A stretch of DNA of 64,000 nucleotides from Candidatus Poribacteria bacterium (GCA_022827055.1 JAJDTR010000164.1:62001-126000), one strand, 5' to 3'. Shown: positions 1 through 9,955, counted from the first letter of the stretch. A program made the numbers and translations. Notes: a model not told the origin generated them from the sequence alone.

Positions 1-255
1 GCGGCGCATCCAACACGGGGGTTGGACCTAAAGGCAGCCCGATTCGTGTATGAACAATTGATTCAAGCCCGCAACCGCGGGAATAGTGTGCTTCTTATTT
101 CCCCGGATCTAGAGGAACTCTTGAGCCTGAGCGATCGGATTTCAGTAATGTTTAATGGCCAAATCGTCAAAAACGTTAGGGCGTCGCAGACTCATGAAAC
201 GGAACTTGGCGCGTTAATGTTAGGCACCGATTCGCGTGATGCCCAGAACAATTGA
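1..255 (+). CDS. ABC transporter ATP-binding protein, C-terminal fragment (nucleoside/simple-sugar type)
   Basis: The reading frame is open from base 1 and stops with TGA at 253-255, so only the last 84 residues are present. They begin with AAHPTRGLD, which matches the end of the Walker B/D-loop region (QPTRGLD) of the second ATPase module in sugar and nucleoside importers, and continue with LLISPDLEELLSLSDRISVM, the usual H-loop-region segment. The expected His of the H-loop is not obvious; this subfamily commonly has Ser-x-Glu/Asp there. The protein would energise import of a nucleoside or sugar together with permeases lying outside the window. The subfamily is an inference from a short fragment. 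Confidence 0.75.
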   Translation, partial: AAHPTRGLDLKAARFVYEQLIQARNRGNSVLLISPDLEELLSLSDRISVMFNGQIVKNVRASQTHETELGALMLGTDSRDAQNN

Positions 256-876
256 TATTCCTCAATTTATCGTGATCGCTAATGTTCAGGCAATCCGGTT
301 GGTCGATGTCAGATTATGAACATGTATGTCCAAAAGTCGTGCATCCTAGGCGGATGAATTTGAGGAGAGTCATAGGAAACCTCTAGGGCATGTTGACATT
401 TGAAACTTAAGCCAATATTGATTCACTTGAGACAGTATGCCGGGCAACGACAAGGGTTGCCCGTACATTGGATCAATTTCCGTAGGGGATCTCTACCGCC
501 TTCGCTATTCGCTCAGTTGGTGGTTGGGTTTCCCAACCCGTTGGGCGAGGGAACCTCGCCCCTACGATAGGGACTTTTCGGTGAATTATGGACACGCCTT
601 ACTTAAATGCCAACACGCCCTAGGTGCACTCCATTCTCATTTGGGATCGGTTTTGGCATGACACTTGCTCTTTATTTCGAACACGAACCGGCGAGGGTAG
701 ATTTCGGATACGCACCGACTAGAATGCGAGCCCAGTGCGCTACTTTAGATTTGATGACGGCATCTGGGGCCGTCGGTTGACTGACGATATCATGGCGTCG
801 TCCTGATTACACGAGATGGCAAATTGTTCGCGCCGCTGCCAACCGCAGTGGGAATATTGGATTACGGAGGAAACTC
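256..876. other. Intergenic region, repeat-rich, no supported gene
   Basis: This 621-nt space lies between the ABC ATPase and the TonB receptor. A 74-codon frame at 437-661 overlaps three perfect hairpins and has no family resemblance, so it is not called. At 486-519 there is a minus-oriented copy of the dispersed repeat (read on the minus strand: CAACTGAGCGAATAGCGAAG, then GCGGTAGAGATCC). A TTGACA at about 395-400 has only a poor -10 match 17 nt later. No cobalamin box or other riboswitch signature was seen before the receptor gene. Confidence 0.6.
441..561. repeat. Cluster of three short perfect palindromes (REP-like)
   Basis: Three hairpins lie close together. CGGGCAAC pairs with GTTGCCCG (441-463). 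GGTTGGG pairs with CCCAACC around TTT (522-538). GGGCGAGG pairs with CCTCGCCC around GAA (543-561). A copy of the dispersed GATCAA/GCGATAGAGATCC repeat sits between the first and second. There is no T-tract, so transcription termination is not indicated. The arrangement resembles bacterial REP/BIME mosaics. Confidence 0.7.
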
Positions 877-3012
877 ATGTTAGATCTGCGTCCTAGTTTA
901 GGCGTCTTGGCTTTCATCTGTGTCATGACGCAATATTCGCTGACCTTTCTAAATGGAGCGGTTGCAGACGAAGATTCCAATAAGATTTATCAATTTGAAG
1001 AAACTATTGTAACCGCCGAACGAATGGAGCATTCACTTCTAGAATCCACGGCTGCTGTGTCTGTGCGTACAGGCGCCGAAATGGAATACTTCCCGCTAAA
1101 GAATCTCGCGGATGCACTGGAAACCTTGCCCGGGATTGCGTTTTTGAACCGGGATGGATTGGGAAGAGATCCATTGGCAACGCTACGCGGTTTTTACGGC
1201 GGTGGTGAAGCGGAGTATTTGCTTGTCATGATAGATGGCAAGTCAATCAACGAACTTGAGAAAGGGTTGATGAATTGGAATGCCATTCCGCTGTCGAGTA
1301 TTGAGTCAATTGAATTTCTGCGCGGGGGCGCGTCGTCACTGTACGGCGATTCGGCAATTGGCGGCATCGTGAAGGTCGCCACTTCGGGGAAACAAAAACC
1401 CTTGAGCCAAATCTCGGTAACAGGTGGAAACTTTGGATCAATCGGCGCTCAAGCACGAAGCAGTGGTATCTGGAATGGACGGGAGTACGTGGTTTTCGGA
1501 TCAGGGGAGCGGAACACGGGCTTCCGGAAACATTCGTACCGCGCGGCAGAAAACTTTGGAGGCACTTTCACGCTGCTTAAAACGCCCAACAGCTCACTTT
1601 CTGTCTCAACAACACATCACTTCCAACAATTCGATGAGCCTGGTCCGTTGATCGGCAACGAATTGGACATCTCCCGTTCCCAATCTACGCCGTTCTATAA
1701 GTTTGACCATACGGCTGACCGTACGCATCGCGCAGCGATAGCCGGGAATCATAATCTTCATGATAGGGTGAATTTCTCTGGCTCGGTTTCCGGGGAGATT
1801 CGTGAAGCTGACGCAGTCAGGACACTTCAACTGAGTCCCGAATTTGCCGACACAAAGAATCGTCTACTTACGGCTTCACGTCTTACAAGTTCACTGCAAC
1901 TAACGTTCGACCAACTTGGCCTTCCCTTTGATAATCGTCTCAGTCTTGGCATTGACGGGGGGTTGCACTCGCTCTCGTCGGAATATTACCAGTTCCTCCT
2001 GGGTGGAATGGCGGACTATAGAAGCATGGATTCCGTTACCCGGGGAAACTTGGACGAACAGGGTGACAGCACTCGACACTCTGCCGCGGGATTCCTTCAG
2101 TACGAACTTTTGCCGATTCAAAGACTGCGTGTCATACTGGGAGTGCGCACCGATGTGGTTCGTGACCAGTTTACGCCGAAATCACCTAGCGAAGGGGAGA
2201 GGCAATCCACAACTCACTCGGAGCTCAGTCCAAAAGCGGGAGCGAATTTCCGTTATCTGAATGCAGAGAGGCATATCGGCAATCTGTATGCCAACGTTTC
2301 TCGATCATTCAAGACACCCACACTGGATCAGCTCTATGACCAGCGATCTATCATCTTTCAAATCCCGCCAAATCCCCCGTTCAAAGTCTTGCTGTCCAGC
2401 AGTGACCTGAAACCGCAGTTTGGAACATCAATTGAGGTGGGAAGCTATCATCGCGCGATACTTTCCCCGAACCTTCTGTACGGCGAATTTTCACTCGCGG
2501 CGTACACGATGGACATGAAAGACGAGTTGGATTTCGATCTTCAGCAACTCAAGTACGTAAATATAGGAAGGAGCCGACATCAAGGGGTTGAAACTGGCCT
2601 CAGGCTTACGATAAAGTCAAATCTGAATGTTTTCCTCAACTACACTCACCAGTCCGCCAAATCTCGAATTGGCGAGTATACAGGCAAATTCCTGAAAGCA
2701 ATCCCACGCGATGTGATATACGGCGGCATCAATGCTGCCCATAAATCCGGCGTCGGAGGGAGCATTACCGTCAAATCTACCAACCGCATTTTTCTTGATG
2801 ATGCCAATACGATGAGGTTGCCCAACTATACCATTGTAAATTCTCGTTTAAAGTACCAATTCGGTCTAGTTTCGGCTACATTTGACGTATTCAATATCTT
2901 CAATCAATCCTACAGCACAACGGGTTACGCCGACGCCTCGGGAAGTGGTCAATTCTACTTCTACCCAGCCGCTGGACGACACATGCTTCTCAGCCTAAAC
3001 CTTCAGAGGTAG
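877..3012 (+). CDS. TonB-dependent outer-membrane receptor
   Basis: 711 residues. The ATG at 877 follows GGAGG with a 7-nt gap. Residues 1-31 look like a signal peptide. EETIVTAER at about residues 42-50 fits a TonB box. A plug domain follows (NLADALETLPGI, VMIDGKSI, IESIEFLRGGASSLYGDSAIGG), then a long beta-barrel ending in a run of alternating hydrophobic residues. It should import a bulky ligand (siderophore, cobamide or oligosaccharide) across the outer membrane using TonB/ExbBD, which are not encoded here. The plug resembles BtuB/FepA-type receptors, but the substrate cannot be read from the sequence and no riboswitch or Fur box was seen upstream. It appears to be a single-gene unit. Confidence 0.93.
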   Translation: MLDLRPSLGVLAFICVMTQYSLTFLNGAVADEDSNKIYQFEETIVTAERMEHSLLESTAAVSVRTGAEMEYFPLKNLADALETLPGIAFLNRDGLGRDPLATLRGFYGGGEAEYLLVMIDGKSINELEKGLMNWNAIPLSSIESIEFLRGGASSLYGDSAIGGIVKVATSGKQKPLSQISVTGGNFGSIGAQARSSGIWNGREYVVFGSGERNTGFRKHSYRAAENFGGTFTLLKTPNSSLSVSTTHHFQQFDEPGPLIGNELDISRSQSTPFYKFDHTADRTHRAAIAGNHNLHDRVNFSGSVSGEIREADAVRTLQLSPEFADTKNRLLTASRLTSSLQLTFDQLGLPFDNRLSLGIDGGLHSLSSEYYQFLLGGMADYRSMDSVTRGNLDEQGDSTRHSAAGFLQYELLPIQRLRVILGVRTDVVRDQFTPKSPSEGERQSTTHSELSPKAGANFRYLNAERHIGNLYANVSRSFKTPTLDQLYDQRSIIFQIPPNPPFKVLLSSSDLKPQFGTSIEVGSYHRAILSPNLLYGEFSLAAYTMDMKDELDFDLQQLKYVNIGRSRHQGVETGLRLTIKSNLNVFLNYTHQSAKSRIGEYTGKFLKAIPRDVIYGGINAAHKSGVGGSITVKSTNRIFLDDANTMRLPNYTIVNSRLKYQFGLVSATFDVFNIFNQSYSTTGYADASGSGQFYFYPAAGRHMLLSLNLQR

Positions 3013-3376
3013 TACAAATACCTCTAATTCTTTAGGTTCGCACAACGGGTGAGAAGTGTATGCATCAATTTATTCGATTCCCCTCCCCGTGTATTTTCCT
3101 GACAGGAATGGTGCCATCCGCTGAACAGGCGTTTTAGGAATTGAGCTTACTTCCCATCAAGCTATCGTACTATCAACCCTCTCCTCGACAGTAACCGTAA
3201 TCCTCGGCTTAAACCCCACAGTTCCATATTCCATTCGATTATATGACAAGAGTCACAGTGAGAGTGACTTCTTGAGCCATTTTTAATTCTAATCGAGATT
3301 TCAGATTGTGGGTTGGATTTGTACACAACTACAATCGATGTTTCCATTATGTCACTCCTTATGATAAAATATCCAT
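3013..3376. other. Intergenic region between TonB receptor and glnE
   Basis: 364 nt with no convincing gene; a minus-strand frame at 3162-3425 has no family resemblance and runs into glnE. The only structure seen is the hairpin at 3247-3274. No good sigma-70 promoter was found before glnE. Confidence 0.5.
3247..3284 (+). terminator. Possible weak intrinsic terminator
   Basis: CAAGAGTCAC (3247-3256) pairs with GTGACTTCTTG (3264-3274) with one bulged base, and TTTTT follows at 3280-3284 after a 5-nt gap. It lies 235 nt after the TonB receptor stop and just ahead of glnE. The gap before the T-tract makes it weak. Confidence 0.35.
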
Positions 3377-6300
3377 GTGTGCTTCCTCTTGAAAATCCGT
3401 CGGATTTCAGCCGTAGTCGCCGCACTCAAACTGATAGGGATTCTCGTGAACCACAGTCTGAACCCAAAAGATTTAGTCTCGATTCCTGGATTGTCAGAGA
3501 ACGAAGCCCACAGGCTTCTTAAGGAGTACGTTTTTCAAGATTGCGCCCGATCGCACCGTAATCTTCAAAATCTAGCAGGAGATTCGCCGTTGCGGGAGGA
3601 ATTTGCGGAAGTCATTGAACTCGTTCTAAGGACGTTCGCGGATTCTGCAGATCCGGATGCGGCTTTGAATAATTTTGATCGATTTGTGGAGGAGATTCCC
3701 AATCGTACATGGTTGTATCGTCTCCTACATGATGCGCCCTTTCTTCTTCGTATACTTGCGGTTTCCTTCGGATTTAGCACCTACCTTTCGGACATCTTGG
3801 TGCGCAATCCGGAACACTTCAATGAACTGATTGATGCGGGGGTAATGAACAATCCGAAGAATCGTGCAACACTGTACGCCGAACTCTCCCAATCTGTAAA
3901 TCTCGGCTGTTCGATCGATCAGAAGTTGAGTGCGATTCGGCGATACAAACGAAAAGAGAGTTTGCGCATTGGAGTTCGGGATCTTCTTGATGATGCAAGC
4001 GTAGAAACAACTACCCTAGAATTAACGAGCCTTGCGGAAGCCGCTTTGCAGATCTGTTATGAAATAGGTGTGGCTGAACTCGCGCCAAAATTCGGGATTC
4101 CATTTGCCGAAGACGACGGTACCGAAAGCAAGTTTGCCATCATTGGGATGGGGAAATTCGGCGGTTATGAACTGAATTTTAGTTCTGACATTGATGTGAT
4201 GTTTGTGTACTCCGACGACGGACACACCGAGAAGGGGGTCGAAAACAGCGAATACTTTGGAAAGTTGTGTGAATTCATCATTAAAGCCATGAGTGAGGTT
4301 ACGGCAAGCGGTTATGTTTTCCGCGTTGATGTGCGCCTACGACCAGAAAGCAGCGCAGGTACCATTATACGCTCACTAGAGGGATATGAGGCGTATTATG
4401 AGGGATGGGGCGAAATTTGGGAACGCCAAGCGCTGATTAAAGCTCGTCCTGTTGCCGGCGATATAGAATTAGGGAACCAATTTATTCAAACCATTCAACC
4501 GTTTGTATATCAGCGATATCTTGACGGCTTGTCAATCTCCGAGATTAAAACGGATATTCGGCATACAAAGGCACGTATCGAACGTCGTATCACCGCCGAA
4601 AGCGATAATCCAGAGACTCACGTAAAGTTGGGATTCGGAGGCATCCGCGATGTCGAGTTTGTTACCCAATACCTTCAACTTGTTCATGGCGGCCAGATTG
4701 CAGCGCTGCGGAATCGCAACTCGCTGGAAACGCTCAAACTGCTGCGCGACCACGAATTGCTGAGCAGGGATGACTGGAAGACATTGTCAGAAGCGTATCG
4801 GTTCCTTCGAACAGTCGAACACCGCATTCAGATTGAAGCCGATCAGCAACGGTATAGCTTGCCTTCAAAACAAGAGGACCTAATTAAACTCGCCAAGAGC
4901 AGCGGCTACCGAGATAACGACGATGAATCCGCCTTAGATGCATTTCACCACGATTACAAAAAACACACACATGCAGTTCGCAAAGTCTTTGATACGATTT
5001 TCGCGACTTCTGAGGCAGATGAGGACATTGACATCTCGCTGCTGCTTTCAACAAAAGACTTGGGAATGATAAAGCGAATACTGGAGCCTTTCGGTTTCGA
5101 GAACCCGCGAGAGGCGCAGTGGCGGATCAGGCTAATGGCTGAAGGACCGGAAGGATCGCGTTTCTCCCCGGGGGTACGTACAAAACTCATTGAAATTGCG
5201 CCGACGCTGTTAAACTGTTTGCGCCACACGCCTGACCCTGACATGGCGCTGAGTTACATTGAAGCATTTACGGATAGGGTGGGGGCGCGTGCCTCATACT
5301 ACACAATGTTTCAGCAGAATCCATCTATTCTTGATATGCTAACTCGATTGTGTGGAACCAGCCTGTTTCTCTCGGAGTTGCTGATAGCCCATCCGGAATC
5401 CTTTGATGTACTGACGGTACCAGCCGTGATGGAACAATCTAGATCGCTTGCAGAAAAGCTCGACGGTGCAGCCCAAATTATTGCCAACGCGCCTGACGTT
5501 CACGTTTTCAATGTGCTAAGACAATTCAAGAATGGCGAAGTCTTGCGAATTGGACTTCGCAACATCTTGAAGCGGGCAGATTTATGGACGACTACGGCGG
5601 AACTTTCGGATTTGGCGGAAGCTATATTAACAAGCATAGTTCCTCATCTCAGTGGACAATTTCAGCAAAAATATGGGGTGCCCCTGACAAGAGACGGGAC
5701 GGAGGCTACATTCACTATAATAGGCATGGGCAAGTTTGGCGGACGAGAATTGAACTTCAGCTCAGACCTAGATACCATGATGGTCTATTCCGGACAAGGA
5801 GAGTCGACAAAAGGTCTATCCAACGCGGAATATTTCTCTAAGCTAGGCTTAGAATTGATTAACCGATTCAAGGACACGGGGAGTGGAACAATTTATGAGC
5901 TTGACTTGCGACTGCGCCCTTACGGTACGGGGGGCGCACTTGCCCTTCCTCTAGACGGTTACAAGAGTTACTACGAAGAAAATGCCGAAACGTGGGAGCG
6001 TCAAGCATTAATTCGAGCACGTCCCGTTGCTGGTGATGAGTGGCTTGGCAGACAATTTCTCGAGGTTGCACACTCTTTTGCCTATCGCCAACCCCTGACT
6101 CAAGACGAAGTAGCTGAAATCATCCATACTCGACAACGTAAAGAAGCCCAAGCAACGCGCCTCGTGACGACTAAACGCCGTCGCCGTCGAAAAAAGACCC
6201 GAGATGTAAAATCAGGATATGGCGGGTTAGTGGACATTGAATTCGCCGTTCAGACACTTCAATTGATTTACGGAACACAAAATCCAATGGTCCGAGCGCA

Positions 6301-6592
6301 GAACACGCTCGATGCAATTGCGCAATTAAGCGAGATTGGTGCCATCACGACTTCCGATCAAGAACACCTCGTAAGAGATTATGAATTCCTTCGGCGCGTC
6401 GAGAATAGCCTGCGAATTGTTCACGACCGCCCGCTAGATGCATTGCCGGATCAATCTGCAGAGTTGGATAAACTCGCTAAACGTGTCGGTTATCTCGATC
6501 AGGAACATACTGCCACAGAGCAATTCCTAAAAGACTATCAAGAGATAACGGAAGACACGAGAAAACTCTTCAATCGATTGCTCGACTCGTAA
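3377..6592 (+). CDS. glnE: Bifunctional glutamine synthetase adenylyltransferase / adenylyl-removing enzyme
   Basis: 1071 residues if the GTG at 3377 is used. GTG at 3446 is better placed behind AGGGA (5-nt gap) and would give 1048 residues. The two-fold GlnE plan is clear: the nucleotidyltransferase signature GMGKFGGYELNFSSDIDV occurs near residue 257, and GMGKFGGRELNFSSDLDT near 783. Each half is followed by a helical GlnE domain with GGIRDVEF or GGLVDIEF. The N-terminal half should remove and the C-terminal half should add AMP on glutamine synthetase in response to PII and glutamine. A strongly basic stretch (KRRRRRKKTRD) near residue 935 precedes the second GG-DIEF motif. No glnA or glnB is nearby, but gltB lies at the far end of the window. 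Confidence 0.95.
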   Translation: MCFLLKIRRISAVVAALKLIGILVNHSLNPKDLVSIPGLSENEAHRLLKEYVFQDCARSHRNLQNLAGDSPLREEFAEVIELVLRTFADSADPDAALNNFDRFVEEIPNRTWLYRLLHDAPFLLRILAVSFGFSTYLSDILVRNPEHFNELIDAGVMNNPKNRATLYAELSQSVNLGCSIDQKLSAIRRYKRKESLRIGVRDLLDDASVETTTLELTSLAEAALQICYEIGVAELAPKFGIPFAEDDGTESKFAIIGMGKFGGYELNFSSDIDVMFVYSDDGHTEKGVENSEYFGKLCEFIIKAMSEVTASGYVFRVDVRLRPESSAGTIIRSLEGYEAYYEGWGEIWERQALIKARPVAGDIELGNQFIQTIQPFVYQRYLDGLSISEIKTDIRHTKARIERRITAESDNPETHVKLGFGGIRDVEFVTQYLQLVHGGQIAALRNRNSLETLKLLRDHELLSRDDWKTLSEAYRFLRTVEHRIQIEADQQRYSLPSKQEDLIKLAKSSGYRDNDDESALDAFHHDYKKHTHAVRKVFDTIFATSEADEDIDISLLLSTKDLGMIKRILEPFGFENPREAQWRIRLMAEGPEGSRFSPGVRTKLIEIAPTLLNCLRHTPDPDMALSYIEAFTDRVGARASYYTMFQQNPSILDMLTRLCGTSLFLSELLIAHPESFDVLTVPAVMEQSRSLAEKLDGAAQIIANAPDVHVFNVLRQFKNGEVLRIGLRNILKRADLWTTTAELSDLAEAILTSIVPHLSGQFQQKYGVPLTRDGTEATFTIIGMGKFGGRELNFSSDLDTMMVYSGQGESTKGLSNAEYFSKLGLELINRFKDTGSGTIYELDLRLRPYGTGGALALPLDGYKSYYEENAETWERQALIRARPVAGDEWLGRQFLEVAHSFAYRQPLTQDEVAEIIHTRQRKEAQATRLVTTKRRRRRKKTRDVKSGYGGLVDIEFAVQTLQLIYGTQNPMVRAQNTLDAIAQLSEIGAITTSDQEHLVRDYEFLRRVENSLRIVHDRPLDALPDQSAELDKLAKRVGYLDQEHTATEQFLKDYQEITEDTRKLFNRLLDS

Positions 6593-6699
6593 TCACCCAC
6601 GCATCATTTACTTGCCGTTTTGCATGTACATTCTGATTCGGTAAACCACAATCTATACGATTTCGGTTTTCAATTTACCAGCTAGAAAGGAGACCAAAC

Positions 6700-8106
6700 A
6701 TGGCAGATAAGCCATACGAATTTAGTGATGAAGACATGAGACGCTTCATCGTCAATGGACATGTTACGGTAAAACCGGATTTCCCTCGAAGTTTCCATGA
6801 GCAGATTTACCAACAAACCAAAGCAATATTTGAATCAGACGGGAATCCGGGGAATAATCTTCTCCCGCGAATTCCGGAGATTCAGGATGTATTTGATCAC
6901 CCCGTCGTGCATGGTGCTTTGTCCAGTCTTTTAGGACCAGACTATATCATGCACTCGCATCGTCACCCGCATCACAACTTGCCGGGCAGTTCCGCACAAA
7001 CTTTTCACAAAGACAGCTACTGGGGTTATCAGAAAGTGCGCCACCATTGCCCTCATTGGGTATTGGCGTTCTACTATCCGCAAGACGTTGTCGAGGCGAT
7101 TGGCCCGTCGGCGGTATTGCCCGGCACGCAGTATTACAACACACAATTTCACGAAGAGGAGAATGTAGGCGTTCCTTTATTTGGTGAAGCAGGCACAGTT
7201 ACGCTCCTTCACTTTGATTTGCGGCACCGTGCAATGGCAAATCAGACACAGAAACATCGCTTCATGATGAAATTTGAATTTGTGCGGATGAAACCGCCTT
7301 CTATTGCTTCATGGCAACCAGAAACTCCGGCATGGCAGACTATTGATTGGGAACCACCCCTAGGAAACCATGAAGCCATGTGGCAACATATTTGGGACTG
7401 GCTCCGCGGAAAGAACACTGAAACCAACGGAAATCGTTCTTCGATGAATGGCGATATTTCCGCACTAGCAAACCAGTTACACGATAGTTCCGAAGTTGCA
7501 AGCCTTGATGCGGCTTATGCCCTGGGAGCAGTTGGTGACATTAGTGATTCGGTAGTCCCAACGCTGATTGATGTGTTGAGAAGTGATACCGAAATAATAA
7601 GTCGTTCTGCCGCGTACGGCTTAGGAGTTGTCGGAGAGACAGCGGTACCCGCACTAGTTGACGCGTTAAGTCATTCTTCCGAATCGGTACGTCTGAACGC
7701 CATGTATGCGCTTGCTCAGATGGATGTTTCTGCCCGCGAGGCAGTTCCAGCACTCGCAATAGCATTGCGCGACTCATGCGTTGAGGTACGGCGTCATGCT
7801 ACCGAAACTCTCGGTACAATGGGTGAATCTGCTCAAGACGCTGTACCCGCATTGATAGACGCACTGGACGATAGCGATGACCATGTTCGTTTCGACACGG
7901 CGCTCGCACTAGCGCAGATTGGGAAACCTGCTAGCGAGGCAGTACCGGCACTGATAAATGCGCTAAGAGATGAGAATCGGTATGTACGTTTCAATGCGTC
8001 AGTCGCACTTGAGTGGATCGGAACACCTGAAGCAATAGATGCGTTACTGCGATTTCTCTCCATCTTTCGGTGGTGTCACACGTCTACGAGGACAAGCACA
8101 TTTTAA
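6700..8106 (+). CDS. Phytanoyl-CoA dioxygenase family protein fused to HEAT repeats
   Basis: 468 residues; the ATG follows AAAGGAG. Residues about 8-225 form a PhyH Fe(II)/2-oxoglutarate oxygenase domain with the metal triad His103, Asp105 (FHKDSYWG) and His176 (LRHRAM). From about residue 250 there are roughly six HEAT/PBS-lyase-type helical repeats of 31-32 residues, recognised by recurring AVPALIDAL, VRFxxAxALxxIG. The HEAT part should act as a protein-binding scaffold, so the enzyme may be recruited to a partner, but the substrate is unknown. The last 20 residues leave the repeat pattern, and hisF begins 52 nt further on. No frameshift is evident. A fusion of this type is unusual outside repeat-rich marine lineages. 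Confidence 0.85.
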   Translation: MADKPYEFSDEDMRRFIVNGHVTVKPDFPRSFHEQIYQQTKAIFESDGNPGNNLLPRIPEIQDVFDHPVVHGALSSLLGPDYIMHSHRHPHHNLPGSSAQTFHKDSYWGYQKVRHHCPHWVLAFYYPQDVVEAIGPSAVLPGTQYYNTQFHEEENVGVPLFGEAGTVTLLHFDLRHRAMANQTQKHRFMMKFEFVRMKPPSIASWQPETPAWQTIDWEPPLGNHEAMWQHIWDWLRGKNTETNGNRSSMNGDISALANQLHDSSEVASLDAAYALGAVGDISDSVVPTLIDVLRSDTEIISRSAAYGLGVVGETAVPALVDALSHSSESVRLNAMYALAQMDVSAREAVPALAIALRDSCVEVRRHATETLGTMGESAQDAVPALIDALDDSDDHVRFDTALALAQIGKPASEAVPALINALRDENRYVRFNASVALEWIGTPEAIDALLRFLSIFRWCHTSTRTSTF

Positions 8107-8158
8107 CCCGTGCCCATTTCGAAACTCACAGTGGAGTTTTCGTCGGGAGCATAATGAA

Positions 8159-8938
8159 ATGATGACAAAACGGATCATCCCATGCCTTGATGTTCGTGCC
8201 GGCAAAGTTACGAAGGGAGTTGCTTTCGAGGGGAATGTTGACGTTGGCGACCCGGTAGAAATGGCAAGGTTTTACTACGAAAACGGAGTGGATGAGCTTG
8301 TTTTCTACGATATAACCGCAAGCAACGAAAAACGGGATATTATGATTGACGTCGTCTCTGCGGTCGCAGCGGAGATTTTCATTCCGTTTTCGGTTGGCGG
8401 CGGGCTGAGGGAGCTTGAGGACATGCGACGGGTGCTCCTTGCTGGTGCCGAGAAGGTCAGTATAGACTCTGGCGCCGTGAGAAACCCGCAGCTCATCAGT
8501 CAGGGTGCAAAGGCGTTTGGCAGCCAGTGCGTGGTACTGAGTATGCAGGTGAAACGTGTGCCGGCTAGCGAATTGATTCCTAGCGGATTTGAAATTTACA
8601 TCGACGGAGGGCGCCGTGCAATGGGATTAGATGCGATTCAGTGGGCACAACGTGGGGTGAAATTGGGCGCAGGTGAAATCGTTGTCAACAGCATCGATCA
8701 AGACGGCACGAAAGCTGGATACGATCTCGAATTGACAGCGGCAATCGCTGCTCTGGCACCCGTACCGGTCATCGCTTCGGGAGGCGCGGGCAAACCGAAA
8801 CATCTCCGCGATGTTTTCGTCGAAAGCAACGCAGATGCCGCAATCGTCGCATCAATAACTCACTACGGAGAGTTCACAATAGAGAATATCAAGCAGTACC
8901 TTCATGCGGAAGGCGTTGCGGTTCGTAATACGTGGTGA
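8159..8938 (+). CDS. hisF: Imidazole glycerol phosphate synthase, cyclase subunit, variant active site
   Basis: 259 residues from ATG at 8159 (ATGATG, preceded by CGGGAG). The frame extends upstream to 8039 but that part overlaps the previous gene. TIM-barrel protein with [17 protein letters not shown] at the start, and [20 protein letters not shown] and ASGGAG phosphate-binding motifs. HisF closes the imidazole ring in histidine synthesis using ammonia from HisH. Asp11 is present, but the second catalytic acid, Asp130 in characterised enzymes, aligns with Gln130 (VLSMQVKR in place of V-A-I-D-A-K-R). No other his gene is in the window. A divergent HisF subgroup or a paralogue with another role are both possible. 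Confidence 0.87.
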   Translation: MMTKRIIPCLDVRAGKVTKGVAFEGNVDVGDPVEMARFYYENGVDELVFYDITASNEKRDIMIDVVSAVAAEIFIPFSVGGGLRELEDMRRVLLAGAEKVSIDSGAVRNPQLISQGAKAFGSQCVVLSMQVKRVPASELIPSGFEIYIDGGRRAMGLDAIQWAQRGVKLGAGEIVVNSIDQDGTKAGYDLELTAAIAALAPVPVIASGGAGKPKHLRDVFVESNADAAIVASITHYGEFTIENIKQYLHAEGVAVRNTW

Positions 8939-9360
8939 GAATAGTCGTGTTAATCGGCATTTGCGTCATGCACTAAGGAAGAGAAAAGGGGGAGTTCAGC
9001 ATCACTTCGGAATCTGTCCGTAAGTGTCTTTGTGGTTTGCTCGCTAAGTATTTAACGATTACGAGATTGTCACAAGAAATCGTTCCACCACGTCGATAGG
9101 TGCGAGCAAGTGGCCGAATAGGGAACGCGATAGAAATCACTATCTAACCGCACCGACACCCAACACTTGCCATATGTTTTTAAAAAAATGGACCACTTAG
9201 TTGGAGAGAACTCCGATTTTCTAAGCACAGAGTTTTGTAGCTAAGTGAAACTTCGGGTTATCTGACTCAAAACCTCGTTTCCTTTCAGCCAACTCAAGAT
9301 TGCGCGTATAGAAAAATTACATCTCGTCAATAAACGATTTGCAGTTTGAATTCTGCAAGT
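8939..9360. other. Intergenic region between convergent hisF and methyltransferase genes
   Basis: 422 nt with no gene seen. It contains a plus-oriented repeat copy at 9104-9144. No clear hairpin with a T-tract was found for either flanking gene. Confidence 0.5.
9104..9144 (+). repeat. Dispersed GATCAA/GCGATAGAGATCC repeat, single copy
   Basis: Reads GAGCAAGTGGCCGAATAGGG followed by AACGCGATAGAAATCAC. The order of elements (xxxCAAGTGG-CCGAATAG-GGA-CGCGATAGAAATC) is that of the family described at 42125-42285. Confidence 0.65.
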
Positions 9361-9954
9361 TTAATTGGAGAATCTTGGCGAGTTCTGCACTGCCAAGCTG
9401 ACAACGTGTGTCCCGCTCTGCTTGAGCTTTCGGTAATTTCCGAAAACCTCCTTGAAGTTCCGCTTAATGAATTCCCGGAGCCCGCATATTGTAACGACAT
9501 AGAGTTTACCGGAGGGCTTAAGGTGATCACGGGCCTCCAGCAGAATTATGCGCAGGAGTTCCTTTCCGGCATTCGCCGGCAAGTTTGATGCGATAACATC
9601 AAACTTCATATCGGGGAGATGGCTGAACGTATTGCTCATTATCGCCTCACAGTTTTGTACTCTGTTCCGTTCAGCATTCTTGATGGCGTACTCGACTGCC
9701 ACAAAATCTTTATCGACCAAATAAACCTTTCCGTTTCCTGACAGTTTTCCCATCACTAATCCCATCGCACCGTACCCACAACCAAGATCAAGACATGTGT
9801 CCCCCGCGTTAATGTGAAGATAATCTATGAGCAAGCGCGTTCCCGGGTCAATTGATCTGGGAGAAAAAAGCCCCCATGTAGAGGAAAAGGAATAGTCAAA
9901 TCCTCGCAAGTTGGCATCAAACACAATGTCGCGTTTGAGCGCATCTAAATCCAT
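9361..9954 (-). CDS. Class I SAM-dependent methyltransferase, RsmC-like (MTS domain)
   Basis: 197 residues. Motif I is LDLGCGYGAMG (about residue 56), then an acidic end of strand 2 (YLVDKD), and motif IV is SNLPANAGKE in place of the usual SNPPFHxG. The domain order matches the C-terminal half of 16S rRNA m2G methyltransferase RsmC and related small methylases. Its ATG lies one base after the TGA of the preceding gene (TGACATG), so it is probably translationally coupled and last in the 12.4-9.4 kb operon. The altered motif IV (NLPAN) leaves the target base, and even RNA versus small-molecule specificity, open. Confidence 0.8.
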   Translation of the reverse strand: MDLDALKRDIVFDANLRGFDYSFSSTWGLFSPRSIDPGTRLLIDYLHINAGDTCLDLGCGYGAMGLVMGKLSGNGKVYLVDKDFVAVEYAIKNAERNRVQNCEAIMSNTFSHLPDMKFDVIASNLPANAGKELLRIILLEARDHLKPSGKLYVVTICGLREFIKRNFKEVFGNYRKLKQSGTHVVSLAVQNSPRFSN

Positions 9955-9955
9955 G

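Noticed and set aside
437-661. 74-codon plus-strand frame before the TonB receptor
   Set aside because: It is built from three perfect hairpins and a repeat copy, and has no ribosome site or family resemblance.
662-876. Cobalamin riboswitch before the TonB receptor
   Set aside because: No B12-box sequence or the usual receptor-site elements could be found on the plus strand.
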